A stretch of 64,000 nucleotides of DNA. Origin: Gorsachius magnificus. Lineage: Eukaryota; Chordata; Aves; Pelecaniformes; Ardeidae. Below the pieces are notes generated by a model that did not search any database, was not told the origin of the DNA, and saw only the letters and a program-made list of their open reading frames with translations. Location: positions 154,224,258 through 154,288,257 of the forward strand of contig CM067081.1 of NCBI GenBank assembly GCA_034008185.1, read 5' to 3'. A program made the position numbers and the translations under genes. Positions within the stretch are counted from its first letter, which is position 1, and every line of letters begins with the position of its first letter. This document shows, one piece after another, positions 37,441 to 49,730 of this stretch.

Positions 37441-37766
37441 CACAGAGTCACAGAATGGCAAGGGTTGGAAGGGACCTCAGGAGATCATCTAGTCCAACCC
37501 TCCTGCTAAAGCAGGTTCACTTAGAGCGGGTTGCACAGGACATCATCCAGGCAGGCTTTGAATATCTCCAAAGAGGGAGACTCCATAACCCCCCTGGGCA
37601 GCCTGTTCCAGTGCTCTGTCACCCTCAAAGTGAAGATGTTCTTCCTAATACTCAATTGAAGCCTCTTATGTTTCAGTTTGTGCCCATTGCCCCTTGTCCT
37701 GTTGCTGGGCACCGCTGAGAAGAGTCTGGCTCCATCCTCTTGACATCCACCCTTCAGATATTCCCT
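37441..37766 (-). mobile_element. CR1 LINE 3' fragment
   Basis: Begins CACAGAGTCACAGAATGGCA and GGGTTGGAAGGGACCTCAGG, the usual inverted CR1 3' end. The minus strand gives an ORF2 C-terminal piece with RGNGHKLKHKRLQLSIRKNI and HWNRLPRGVMESPSLEIF. The copy is older and more divergent than those at 1329 and 29091, and ends near GATATTCCCTGAGA. Confidence 0.93.
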
Positions 37767-38261
37767 GAGACTTAACCGTAAGATAATGACAATTCAGCCA
37801 TTATTGCAGTATATCCCAGTATTGGCATAATCCATTGCTTGCTGGGAGCGTTAGTGTAACTATTTTGTTCCAGAAAATACAGCCTTCTCCTCTCCATAGC
37901 TGGGATATCTTACCTCCCTTCTAACCCATGCTCTGTCATTTAGGAATAGACATCGCCTGAAGAAGGCCACGCTTTGTGAATCGCAGGGCCTAGACAAATT
38001 GGAAGTCAATCCTGAACCCTCATGCCAGGTATTAATGCGGTATGTACATTTAGGAGAGGAAGGAGGGTTTCAGCCATCATCCAAGGGGTAGTGATAGGAA
38101 CACTTAGCTTTATACAGCTTTTGGTATAGTGGCCTATCCATTTTATGTACAAATAAACAAGTTCAATGAGACTTTTATTTTTGGCTTTCCCCTTGCAATG
38201 ATTTTTTTCACCATTCAAACTGCTGTGTTTTGTTACAAAAGTCACTCTTTTCCTGCGGGTG

Positions 38262-38856
38262 TGTCCTGGTTTTGGCTGGGATAGAGTTAATTTTCTTCAC
38301 AGAAGCTGGCATAGTGCTGTGCTTTGGATTCAGTGCTAGAAGAATGTTGATAGCACGCTGATGTTTTCAGTTGTTGCCAAGTAGTGCTCAGACTGCTCAA
38401 GGACTTTTTGAGCTTCTCCTGCTTGGCCAGGGGCATAGCAAGCTGGGAGTACAGCACAGCTAGGACCCAAACTGTCCAAAGAGCTATTCCATACCATAGA
38501 ACGTCATGCTCGGGGGGGTTAGTCGGTCGGGTCGGTGGCGGGCAGAGTGGTTGCAGCTCGGGCTGTGTGATCGTGGCTCGGGGGGGAGTGATCGCGGCTC
38601 GGGACGGGCTGGGCATCAGTCAGAGGGTGGTGAGCAATTGCATTGTGCATCACTTGTTTTATGTATTCTGTATATTTTCTTACCATTATTATTATTATTG
38701 TTATTCTTCTCTCTTATTAAACTGTCTCTATCTCAACCCCCGGGTCTTACTTTTTTTTTTCCTTTTCTCCGATTCTCTCCCCCATCCCACTGAGGGGGGG
38801 GGGAGTGAGCGAGCGGCTGCGTGGTGCTTAGTTACCAGCCGGGTTAAACCACGACA
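38262..38856 (+). mobile_element. avian endogenous retrovirus solo LTR, copy 2
   Basis: A 595-bp element with TG...CA ends, same family as 21903-22491 but in the opposite orientation. It is flanked by a perfect 5-bp target duplication GGGTG (38257-38261 and 38857-38861). ATTAAA at 38716-38721 probably serves as the R-region poly(A) signal, preceded by an ATT microsatellite near 38685-38700. No internal retroviral genes are present, so it is a solo LTR. Open frames across it on both strands are not genes. Confidence 0.9.
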
Positions 38857-39424
38857 GGGTGCGAGCTGACTGTCCTCAGCCGATGTTTAGGTGGATGTTT
38901 TAATTTCTTATCAGAATAAGCCTGTTTAGCCTTTCTCCAAGAGTCTAACTGAGTGTCAAAAAAACCTAACTTCTTCCCAAGCTTGGACAGCTTTATTAAG
39001 TGCCACTGCTTCCTTATTTTACAGTGCTTTAACTATGTCTGTCTTATACCAGAGTGTAATTATAAGATAGTCATAGCTGCTGAGTACTGCCTTGATAATC
39101 GCAAGTTATTTTGTAAACGGGCTGACCCAGTTGCTGTATATATCCTATAGGGAGTGCAGCTATTGCTAGAACCTCTTACTATTGAAAGTCCTGCAGACAG
39201 GCAGAAGTTTACTTGCATATGACCATACTTTGTAATGGTGGAAGGGAAAAAAAAAAAAGCAGTCTTGCTTTCTGATAAAGGTACCAGTGTGTTAAAATAC
39301 ATGTGCTCTGCTCAGGAAAGTATTAACTTGAAAAAAGTTTCTCCTAATGTGGAAAGAGTTTATTCTACTTATTAAAGCAATGTACTGAGTTTACACAGGT
39401 CAGCAAAATGCACCTGAGTTACTC

Positions 39425-39540
39425 TATAGTTTTAGACAAATGCTTTGTCTGGCTTGCCTACGTTTCCTCAAGAGTAAAATTAGAATAATGATCACTTAGT
39501 GAATAGTGTCATGAGGGTAAGCTGCTTCTAGGATGGGAAT
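39425..39540 (+). mobile_element. MIR-like SINE relic
   Basis: Contains GTTTCCTCAAGAGTAAAATTAG then AATAATGATCACTTAGTG and GTCATGAGGGTAAG, parallel to MIR GTTTCCTCATCTGTAAAATGGG, GATAATAATA and the TTGTGAGGATTAA segment. The match is weak and the ends are uncertain. Confidence 0.45.
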
Positions 39541-42500
39541 TTACCCCAGGAGAACTTTGTGTAAAGAGTCTGGCCATGGTAGAACTTGTACCTCTGCATA
39601 TTTCAGAGCTTTATTTCAGAGAGATGATTGTATGCAACAGTTGATGACATTTTTAACACATAAAATAAGCTGTGGTAAATGACTCTGTTCACTGTTCTGC
39701 TTTAGATGTTACAGACTTCAAATGCTGATAAAACCCTATTCGGTCAAAAAGTAAAAATTAAAAACATCACAGGTATTTCTTAAACTGTAAATATTTTTGA
39801 AATTTTAAAGTATCTGTGTTCATATTCCTCTACCACTTTGAGTCTGAAAGCCATTTTAGGATCATTTTTAAAAACAATAATCAACAAAAGTCTACATGTT
39901 TTGGAAAAGCTTCACGAATCTCAAAGGCTCCTTTGATGAGGGAATGACTGTGGTTTGCATGGATTTTTTTCTTTTAAAGCACAAAGGATAACATGCAAAG
40001 AAAACAAGTGCTATGGGGATCTGAGACTGATTCCTTTAAACTCAGTTCTCTGACTTTTTGATTGTGACACTTCTTGTACAATCCCTTGGGAGTAGATCCT
40101 GGAAACAAAATCCTTCAAGAGGACTCTTTCTTCATTATCTCAAACACCCTTATCATAAATCCTGGTAAGAATTAAATTATGTATGTGGGTCAGATATTTA
40201 GATGGATCTTCCTGTGCCTGCACAGCTGGGATAGCATGAAGAAAGGCATTTTAGTCTCTTAATTTCTTTCTCCTCTTCACTTTTCCTTGTCCTTTTCCTC
40301 AAGTGTAATCATAATGTCTTGAGTACAGAGAGGAAGGAAGAGACATGAAAATATCTGAAAGAATTTGCTTGTGAAGACTCAGTCACAGCAGAGCACAGCT
40401 ATGGTGTGTCCAAATGGTGAAGAGCATGACTGTAGACAGATGTTAGAGGGACATCACCACCACGCTTGCTGAGAACTTGCTTAGGGTTCTCTAAAGGGAT
40501 AAGTATGAAATCAACAGGATAACAATCATGACATCGAAGTGTCTTTATATGTACTGCATCAAATTGTTCTGGGTGGAAGACTGGGGAAAATTCCACCAAG
40601 TTAAATACTTATAAAAAATTGAGAGGATTCCCAAGAAGTGGGTTTGGCTTCTGTTGTCTGAGTCAGGCAGAGTTAGGCTGAGCCAAGTGTTATAAAACGT
40701 AGCACAGGGACCACTTCTTTCCTGGAAGAGGAGGAGGCAGACTGCATGACCTCATACATTTTCCCATATCATAGCTAGGTCTGTGAAAACAAATCTCACC
40801 AAAAGCTAAAAAAGGATTTTTATATCCATTAGGTTTTCTCTCTGTGCTTGAAAGTACTTTACTTCATCCCAGGGCTCCTAAAGCTGTTTGTAAATATTTC
40901 ATAGAGTTCAGAGGGTCTTTCCCACTTCAGCTGCTGTTCCTGAGGGTCTGATGTTTGCCTTATGGGCTATTTCAGTAAATAGGCTTTTAATGGTATTAGG
41001 AGCAAATACCACCTGAGGTCCAGAAAGTCTAAAAACCATTCTACTGCCACACGCAATGGCATGTCGCTGTAAATACGTAATTGCAAAAGCATCGCGTTCC
41101 TCAGTTTCCACTACAGTCTTGCCTGGATAAAAATGAATGGGGTCACTTGGCCCCCAGCTTTCAAAAGTGTCTGTCTAAAATGTGATTGCAGATTCAAGCA
41201 CCTACGGAAGTGGTCTAACTTTAGAATCTGTGAGAATATTGAGTATCTCCAACTGGTATCAATGGGACTGACCTCTGAGCAATGGCTAGGTAAATCCTAT
41301 GCCAGCATTCAGGGTTGTAGTCCCCTTTAGCCTTTGACTGATAGTGGTCTCCTCGGGACAGGACTGGTGAAACAGCATCTCCCTAGAGACTCTGTCATGC
41401 CTCTGCATGCAATAGCTGCTTTCCCAGTGATATTCGGCGTTGATCAGAATAATATAAGGCTGTCTGGGTACCGTGCATTGTTTTCTGCAGAGACCTGCAG
41501 GTGGGTTATGGAAAGCCTCATCTGTGGAGAGAGTGGAGCGGTACAGCTGAAATGTGTTGTGCTGGCGCCTGGGTGATCCTGTCTAATTTACAACCAGCAA
41601 CAATTATGGACAAGGTGCAACATTTCTAATTTCAATTAGAATGCGGAGGAGCCTGTGTGTGACAGGCAGCATCAAGCTGCCGCTCAGAGTATTTCCGCGG
41701 GAGCAGCAGGCAATGACAGAGATGATCTGAAAGGTGTGAGGGTATTGCTCTCAGTATTGAGCTGGCTAGTTAACAGAGAAGTTTATTATACATTTTTTGA
41801 TTTTTTTTTATTTCTTTCTAAGATGTCATAGGTTATGCTGACTTTTTATTGAAGTAAAAGGGAGATGACTGGTGTTTCAGCTGATGTTACTTAGTATTAC
41901 GTTTAGTTTGTGAGCATAGGAACATTTACATGAAGGCTCCAACCTAAAGCAGTATTCAGCTGGCACATATACTTCAGAGAGGAGCCCGTGAATGAGGCAG
42001 CGTGGATGCCACCTAGACAGACAACATTTCTTGCGTGAGTGGATGGGAGGTGACTGATACACTGGCTGCATGTGAGGCAGCATGTGTTAGTTCTTGGCTG
42101 TCTGTCCTGGGTCTGTTTGGTGCAAGCAATGTGCAGGTAAGCATCGGTCACAAGCTCTAAACTTCACAAATCCTCTTTGAATGAACAGCATAAACCAAAA
42201 AGTATTAATTAGGCTAGGGAATGTCAGAGTTGTTACTGACAACTAAAAAGTAACACTGCAGCCTCTTTATTTTTCTGCTTTTGCACTTAGTCATTCTGCT
42301 TATACGCTGTGCTGTTTGCCAAAATACTGCTCCGTTGCCTGACACCAATACAGCCATCAGTGTGATGTCTCTGTATTTTCAAACTTAAGTTGTTTGATAG
42401 CATCATCAAGTTTATTAATAAACATTAATGCCCTCTGAGGACAGATAGTAGGGTACTGACCAGGCATGCAAACCACTTAAAAATAAGATAAAATGAAGAT

Positions 42501-44860
42501 CCAAGCTGGAGCCTTGCAGAATTTCCCCAGAGGGGGGTAACAGAAATTGTGTTCATTTAACAAAATGAATGTGTTTTCTGGAGAGAGGTCATATTATATT
42601 AAAAAGGAATAGCCATGTCCGAGGGCCTTTAGCATAACTGCAAGCTTCAAGCAATCCACAGCATCAAAAACACTGAGAGGCCATTGACTACTGCACCAGA
42701 AATTTTGCCTTTGGCCAAGTGCATACTCACAGGAACGATGCGAATACATCAGCATGGCTCAGAGACTGTCCTAATTCCCACATGCATGGCAGGCAGCTTG
42801 CCTTTATAGGAGAGACTAAATGTCTGTGAGGCTTGTGTTGTCTCGGTGGTAGCGAGGATTAAAAGACAAGGATGGGTGATGAACTGTGATGCTGACTCTG
42901 TCAGCAAAAGACACATGTTTAAATACACAAGATGTGTGTATGCATATTACAGTGTAAGCATTTGTTTTAAAAGGTTATCCATCTGATTTGACCTGTCATC
43001 GAAGAACAGTAACTCTTAAAACTCCAGCAATGTAGGGTATTGCCCTGAAAAACCATGATGGGTCACCACGTGCTCTCTGTCCCATGTCAAAGCTGCAGTT
43101 TTTGTATTTGATTCATACTATTGATTTAGCCTTTTTGGACTTTTAAAGTTTTCTTACGTCAGGCCAATACTAACCCTAATGGACTTTTTCTGCTCAGTGA
43201 AGAGGCTAGAAACTGAAAGGTGCAGTTACTATCTAAACTGTTATTAGATCAGAGATGTAGAGGGTCACCCACCCATCTGTAGAGTGCTGGAGAATCAAAT
43301 TACAGCAGGTATTCAGGCCAGGGGAAGCTCAGCTAGCCTGGATTTTATGAAGGAAAATCCTAAGACTGGAACATAATTGAACAGTCATTTTTCTGAACAG
43401 CAAAATAACTTGTTTGAGGTGGTATCCCTTCCTGCTCTTTCTTGGAACTCAGACGCATTAGTGTGGTTTTGTGCCTAAACGCGATGGGTTTGAGTTATGA
43501 AATGTGATTATTCACATTGGAATAGTAATGTGAGGAATCTAAAACTGTTTAGTCCTTAAAGCTGATCAACTTATTACTATCCAACACAATGGACTTGGGA
43601 ATCAGATATCCAAATGAGCTGAATGCGTTAAAGCAGAGACAAGGGATACTAAGGTAACATGAGGGTCTTGACTAATCTTTTTAAATGTGAGATTTGGTCC
43701 CAGTTTCAGTAAAGTACATCAGTTGGGAAAATCAGTGCTCCTTACTCCTTTGTTTCCCTACTTTCATCTGCTTCTCGTTCCCTAGGAGAGCTGCATCTTC
43801 TCCTCCAGTGTCCACTTCTACTATATTCTCTCACCATCTAATCTTTTGCCCCATCCCTCCCCCTCCTTTTCCAATGGCTGCTACTTCTGTTCTCTTAATA
43901 GTGGTTTCGGGGCTCATGCTCTCTCTTGGTGGTCCCTTTTATACCATATCTGTCAATATTTATACAAGTGTTCAGTAAAACACGTTGTTTTCTCAGCTTC
44001 CCGTGCCAGTATGCGGGTGAAGGCAGGAAGCCAGCAGAGAGGCAGAGTGCTGCAATGCAGCACATGCATTGCTGGACCATGAGGTCACTACTAAGACAAG
44101 GAAGGAAACAGGTTAGCGTTTTGTTCTTGCGATGCCAAACAATGTGAAGAGTACGGAAAGAGCCTATATGGAAAGTCACTGCCATGTCCCAGTCCCATCA
44201 CCTTTGCTGTTCCCTGCCTCCCACACGTTGCCTCCAAAGGAAAATGTTTTGCTTTTTACTTTCTGAATGTTTGGGACATGGTTTGGGGAGAGAAGAGCAA
44301 CATAAAATAAATTATGCTTGAATCAAATGAAAACTATGTAAATATTTCCAATATCGCTACAAGAAAATCCAGAAGACATTATTTATATATAAAAGAAAGC
44401 TTGTTAGGTCAACATTGCTTTTAACGGTAGAATGAGAACTGAGTTAAGAACCTGGTGGATTCACATTTTCTTCTTTTTTCCCTACCTCCTTTTTTCTCCT
44501 AGTCTCCACCCATCCTCACCACTTCTGCTGATGCATTTAACTCAAAGGCAAAGAGCTATGAAGTCTCCATGAACTGAACAAAAAACCCCAGATGAGATTG
44601 TTCAGCTGCTGAGTTCAAATCGCCACCTGAATATTACCTAATTTCTCACTGAAGGTGTGAATGTTTGAGGTTCAGTAGTGTCACAGAATGGTAAATCACC
44701 TGAACTAAAAGTTCTCAAAAAAAATATAGATGCAAAAGCAAAAAATACATATGATCTGTACAGGAATAGTTTAAAGAAAAAAAAGGGGCGGGGGGGAAAG
44801 CAGCCTTGCTTTCTCTATTGCCTCACATTGGAGAAATCAGACAACTATCCCTAGAAATAT
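39541..44860. other. intergenic, MRPS33-BRAF (middle part)
   Basis: No gene recognised. A short perfect inverted repeat TTCTAATT-TC-AATTAGAA lies at 41624-41641 in an otherwise unremarkable stretch. The open frames are short and without recognisable domains. Confidence 0.6.
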
Positions 44861-45213
44861 CATAGAATCATAGAATGTTTTGGGTTGGAAGGGACCCCTA
44901 GAGGTCATCCAGTCCAACCCCCCTGCAGTGAGCAGGGACACTGCTAACTAGATCAGGTTGCTCAGAGCCCCATCCAACCTGGTCTTGAATGTTTCCAGGG
45001 ATGAGGTCTCCACTGCCTCTCCGGGCAACCCGTTCCAGTGTTTCACCACCCTCACTGTAAAAGATTTCTTCCTTATATCCAGTCTAAACCAACCCTGCTT
45101 CAGTTTAAAACCATTACCCCTTGTCCTGTCACAGCTGGCCCTACTAAAAAGATTTTCCCCATCTTTCCTATAGGCCCCCTTTAGGTACTGAAAGACTGCA
45201 ATCAGGTCTCCCC
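44861..45213 (-). mobile_element. CR1 LINE 3' fragment
   Basis: Begins with the inverted CR1 tail CATAGAATCATAGAATG and GGTTGGAAGGGACCC, continues with GGTCATCCAGTCCAACCCCC and a decayed ORF2 C-terminus on the minus strand, and ends at AATCAGGTCTCCCC. Truncated at its 5' end; frames are broken. Confidence 0.95.
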
Positions 45214-48200
45214 AAAAAGATGTAAAAATATGAAAAGATGTATAAAATATCTCACAGTGAGTGGGATAATATACCTATATAGGTGCTAAAAAGAGGTGGG
45301 AAAAAAAATGGCGTTCTCAAAAGCTATCTTCAACACTCTTTTCCTGGAGAGCAAAGTAATTTTCTTAAGTATGTATTATTCTGACTAGTAATCACAAAAT
45401 GACTGAACTCTGGACAACAGGCTAATTTTTGTTCTGCTTCACATTTTCCAGCCAAGTTTACAGGGAACGTGACTGTTGTCATTATTTTTGTTGTTTCATC
45501 AACATCTGTATTTCCACTGTTACGGCTGAGGATTAATCTGATATATAAACAGTATCATTGCCTTAGATACATGAAGTTGTGCACTTTCACTTCATACCAC
45601 AGTGTTGAAAAGTGACGAGTATATTTTAACATACTTTAGAAGATCTGTAATCATTTTCTCATGGTGCAGAATTTAATCCAGCATTTTCAAACGTACGTGG
45701 GCCAAGCGCAAATGCTGCAATGTATGGGACAAATACTGGCTTTTCAGTGTGTGAAAAGGCTAAGCAGTTTTGGGAAATTTGGACAAATTTTAAGGGCGTT
45801 TTAGACATTCAGAGTTTAAGATGTGATGAATTTTCACACCACTTTAAAAAATCAGTTTCTACCATACCAATATGCAAATTATGTAATGTACTGATTAAGA
45901 AATGGGAAGGCTGGAGTTTTTTTGAGATACTATTGAAAGAATATCATAAATGAGATCAATATTAGGTTTAATCTAATACCTCTTCTGGACATTCTTGGTT
46001 TGGAGCACGTCATTGAGATTAATTCCTTTTTGGGGGGAAAGGACAAAGATGTGTTCAAATGCTCACAATGAGACAGTTGCTGTCAGGTAGCCATATAATT
46101 TATTTTTTTTTAAAAAAACATTGTTCTCTGGAAGTTCCGGTGTTGATTAGATCAGACAAATGTTCTGGTGGTAGGCAATCTAGCTGAAGAGTCTGTGTCT
46201 TTTTAACAGCTGGACTTGTTTTCTGATCTGAATTAAAATTAAAATACGCTGAGGAGGATCAAACCCCAGTGCGTAACTAAGGGTTTGATGGGCGGTGACA
46301 GGTTGTGTATTTACAAGTATGCATTACCTGCGGCCATACCAGCTAAACTGGCTGTGCTGCATTGTAGGAGTCAACCAGCCAGTGCCCCGAGTGGCCTACC
46401 GACCCGAGAGCAGAAACCAGCCTTTCACATATCTAGGTTATAAGTTTCATTTTGATCTATGTTGATAATGAAAGCTAGTCTCTGTAAAAGATGTTGATGA
46501 TATATCAGAAGATAGGATTTCATATCACCAAGAAATAGTTACAGTTATTAATGATTTATCTTCCATCACGATGGATTAAGCAGAGAGACCAGAGATGCCA
46601 CCATAAGAAGGAGTAGGAAATTCCATTTAGGTCCACTAGGTGTGGATTCCCTCAAACAAAAGGGAGGTACAGCATAAATAGTAGATTCCTGTCTCCTTCC
46701 TACACAACTATCTTTTAAAATAGTATTCTGTTCTTTATTTTAGGTAGAACACTGGGGTTTTTTATCTCATGTATTTTGGGTGGTAACCCTGCTATGTTCC
46801 CAGTCTTGGTCATCAGATGTCAATATTACGGTTTAGAATTGCAACTCTTCGGGTGGTACATCAAATGTAATAACAAAGTCTAGCAAATACATTTTATATG
46901 AATGCAAATCTTCTGGAAAAAATCAGAAGCTCAGGAACAAAGGCACACAAGATTACTAAAAGCATTGGGAAAGGTATTACAAGTTATAGGTTGATAGTAG
47001 CCTACTAACTCCACCGCTAGAGTTATGCCCTGGACATAAATTGTTTGGGAGAATAAAACACAGGCTATTATTATGTTCTGTACATGGAGACTAAATTATC
47101 CCTTGGTATAAATTTCATTGAAATGAATGGACTTACTCTGTTAGCAAACCCTTATTGCTCTGTTGGCTTTTCCATTGACACTGACAGGCGGTGTACTGGG
47201 AGAGCCATCTCATGTTGCCTCTACTGCCTTTTCCTTCAGCGATATTTGTCCCAGCGTTTAGTCCTCAGCATGTGTGTTATTTTCTAGAGTCTCTGTGCAC
47301 TTTTCATTGACATTACACGTTCCCATCGCATAGCAGGAATTGGTGATAATTATCCTTTTCATTAATGTGGCTATTAGAGAGAAAACTCTACACTTGGTGA
47401 GCTGCTTAGTTTGTATGTTTGATTCTTATATATTTGTCCAGCCTTTTTGTTGACTGCACTGCAGGCCACCAGTCGTAGGAAAACCTACACTCCCATCTCA
47501 GGAAAGCACAGCCTGTCAGATAATCAATTAAAATCCATTTAAATACTAACTAGATTATTTTGCTTATTTCTCATTTGCATTCAGGAAGTGTATAATGCTG
47601 CATAGCTCTCTACAGGAAAGACCCTCAGCTAAATTCATGCCTGAAATTCCTTCCCTCCATACCACAGGGTCTGTTATTCCTGACTCCATCGTTTTCTTGC
47701 TGTGTCCATACCGTAAATTGATGCTGCATTTATTTACCAGTTACGGCACTGCTAGAATCAAACTGAATTTGAAATGCTTTTACATGCCAGTGTGAAAGGT
47801 GAAATATAAACCTTGAATCTATCATCAGGATTATTACATTAAGAGGCTGTATGGTTATGTATTCCCAACTGAAGAGAAACAAAGATAGGGATGTTTGCAC
47901 TTGTGTGTTTCAACTCAGTATTTTAATTGACTACCATAAAAAATACCAGGTTGTGATAGAACAGCCTTTACCTTCTCTGAAATCCTGTTCCTGTTCTGGT
48001 ACATTAGCTTTTCTTTGCTCTGCATTAAAATACTCTTACCTATTTGGTATTTATCATAAAGACCTTCTCAGCAAGAAAGCAACTTAAAACCACCTGATTT
48101 AGCGAACGCTTTATGTGCATAAGCAGCATGTCAATGGGTGTGGCATCCAGGGATACAACACAGGTCAATTTTTTACTTTAAAGGGAACCACTCTGCCACT

Positions 48201-48959
48201 TTGGGGGAAGATGGCCACAGGCACTGGGGACACAGGCTTTGGGGGGCAGTGCAGCTGCCAGCTCCAGCTCCTCCTCATTTCTGAGCTGGAGGAAGCAGTG
48301 TTCCCCAGGGCGCTCTACCTACCACCCTGCTTCCTCCGTCATTCGCACCCGAGGACCGAGGCCCAGGGCTGGTTCCTCTGCGTGAGCCCACCTTTCTTTC
48401 CTGGTAAGCCAAGGCTGTCGGGGAAGGCAGTGCACGTCCCGTCATGCAGACAAGGTGCAGAGAGGATGGATGTGCGTATTTGGAAACCTGGGATCTGTTC
48501 TCAAACATGCAGACTGGATAAAGGCAGCCAGAGGGTGAGGGGTAGGTGTTAAGGAAGGAGAAGGAAGGGGCCCGGATTTCTCCTAAGCTCAGGATAGGCC
48601 CTTCACTCGCCTGAAACGCCGTATTTATATATTTACCGTATTTACTGAAGCACCAGCTGGCAGCAGGTCAAGGCCTAAATGGTGTCAATGGAGAAAATCC
48701 GGATGTTTTATCAGCCCTAGCGATCAATTATTTTAGTTGTAACTAGAGTAGGCACAACATTTTCAGATGAAAACGTAATTTGGGGAAGTATCCCTCGCCG
48801 CAGGGTGAGTGTTTTTATGTAAGGATTTACCTCACAGCCACACCACCGTTGTTTGTCAAGTGATGTCAAGGCCAGCCCTGGGGTCTGGCACTCCCTCTCC
48901 TCCCTTGCCCGTTCGCCGTTGCCCCCGCACTCCCGTTCCAGCACGCGACTAGCTCACAC
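45214..48959. other. intergenic, upstream of BRAF
   Basis: No gene recognised. The segment 48190-48550 is richer in GC than its surroundings and has a 145-codon open frame on the plus strand without any recognisable domain; I do not call it a gene. Confidence 0.6.
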
Positions 48960-49263
48960 GGGATGGCAAGACCCCGTTTGCCCCCCATTTTAATCCTGCG
49001 GCACCTCAGTCCCGGTTTTATCCCACCCGCGCCCTGCGGAGCTCCCCGCGCTGCCGCTGGGGCGGCTGCTGGGAAAGGACCCGCGGGCCGGGCGGTGGCG
49101 GGGCCCCGCCGCAGAGCCCCCGGTACCTGGCGTTCCGCCCCCGTCCGCCGGGTCCTCGCGGGGCCCCCCCTGCCTCCGCGCCCCTGCCCCGCCCCGCCGG
49201 CCGCCAGCCCCCGGGCCCACTCGGGCCCGCCCGCTCTCGGCGCGCCGGGCCCGGCCCCGCACC

Positions 49264-49296
49264 GGGGGGGGGGGGGGGGGGGGGCCGGGGGGGGGG
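49264..49296 (+). repeat. G21-CC-G10 homopolymer run
   Basis: Twenty-one G, two C, ten G within the BRAF CpG island. It can form G-quadruplexes and its length is hard to read accurately, so it may be collapsed or miscounted. Confidence 0.85.
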
Positions 49297-49340
49297 CCCG
49301 AGCCCACGTTCGAGTTCCCGGGCGACGGGTGGTCGCGCCG

Positions 49341-49434
49341 TGACGTCAGGGTGTTTCCCGGTGACGTCAAGCGGCTCATGCGCAGTGACCGCGGCGGCGA
49401 TTCTGGGTGACGTCACGGGCCGGGCGTGACGTCC
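49341..49434 (+). promoter_or_regulatory. BRAF: cluster of CRE sites upstream of BRAF
   Basis: Perfect TGACGTCA palindromes, the binding site of CREB/ATF factors, at 49341-49348, 49362-49369 and 49408-49415, and a 7-of-8 match TGACGTCC at 49427-49434. The last lies about 140 bp before the start codon, the usual position for active CREs near a transcription start. Sites are seen; occupancy is inferred. Confidence 0.8.
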
Positions 49435-49571
49435 CGGTGGCGCGGGCCGCTGGGAGCTGGCCGGGATCCGCGCTCGCCCCCCTCCCCCCTCCCACTACGG
49501 GTCGCGGCTGGGGGCGTCCCGGCGGCGGGGACGCGGCCCCCCCCTCCCTCGCCCCAGCGCTTCGATCCAAG

Positions 49572-49730
49572 ATGGCGGCGCTGAGCAGCGGCAGCAGCGC
49601 GGAGGGGGCCTCGCTCTTCAACGGGGACATGGAGCCCGAGCCGCCGCCGCCCGCGCTCGGCGCCTGCTACCCGGGGGGCAGCGGCGGCAGCGGCGACGGC
49701 GCGGGGCTCGCCGGGGCCCCGCCGGGCAGC
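49572..49730 (+). CDS. BRAF: BRAF coding exon 1
   Basis: First coding exon of the serine/threonine kinase B-Raf, which phosphorylates MEK1/2 downstream of RAS at the plasma membrane. The exon encodes 53 residues: [20 protein letters not shown] then [16 protein letters not shown] and a Gly/Ser/Ala-rich end. The MAALS start and LFNGDMEPE block identify the B-Raf N-terminal region; the RAS-binding and kinase domains lie in later exons outside the window. The start overlaps a YY1-type AAGATGGCGGC. The first GT after the ATG is at 49731 (AGC|GTGAGG), a good phase-0 donor, and human exon 1 also ends in phase 0 (46 codons). Oddly, the DPAIPEE-like residues that precede VWNIKQ in other vertebrates, as I recall them, are not visible; see findings. 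Reading through the donor gives a longer open frame that is intron. Confidence 0.88.

Larger units (their letters stand above)
48960..49571 (+). promoter_or_regulatory. BRAF: BRAF CpG-island promoter and 5' UTR
   Basis: The upstream half of a CpG island that continues to about 50110 and surrounds the BRAF start codon. No TATA box is evident. It contains the CRE cluster (49341-49434), an NRF-1-type CATGCGCA at 49378-49385 and a YY1-type AAGATGGCGGC overlapping the start codon. The transcription start cannot be fixed from sequence. Long open frames on both strands are shadows of GC-rich DNA. Confidence 0.8.

Noticed and set aside
48115..48552. 145-codon open frame upstream of BRAF
   Set aside because: No recognisable domain, no splice or promoter context; probably chance in a slightly GC-richer patch.
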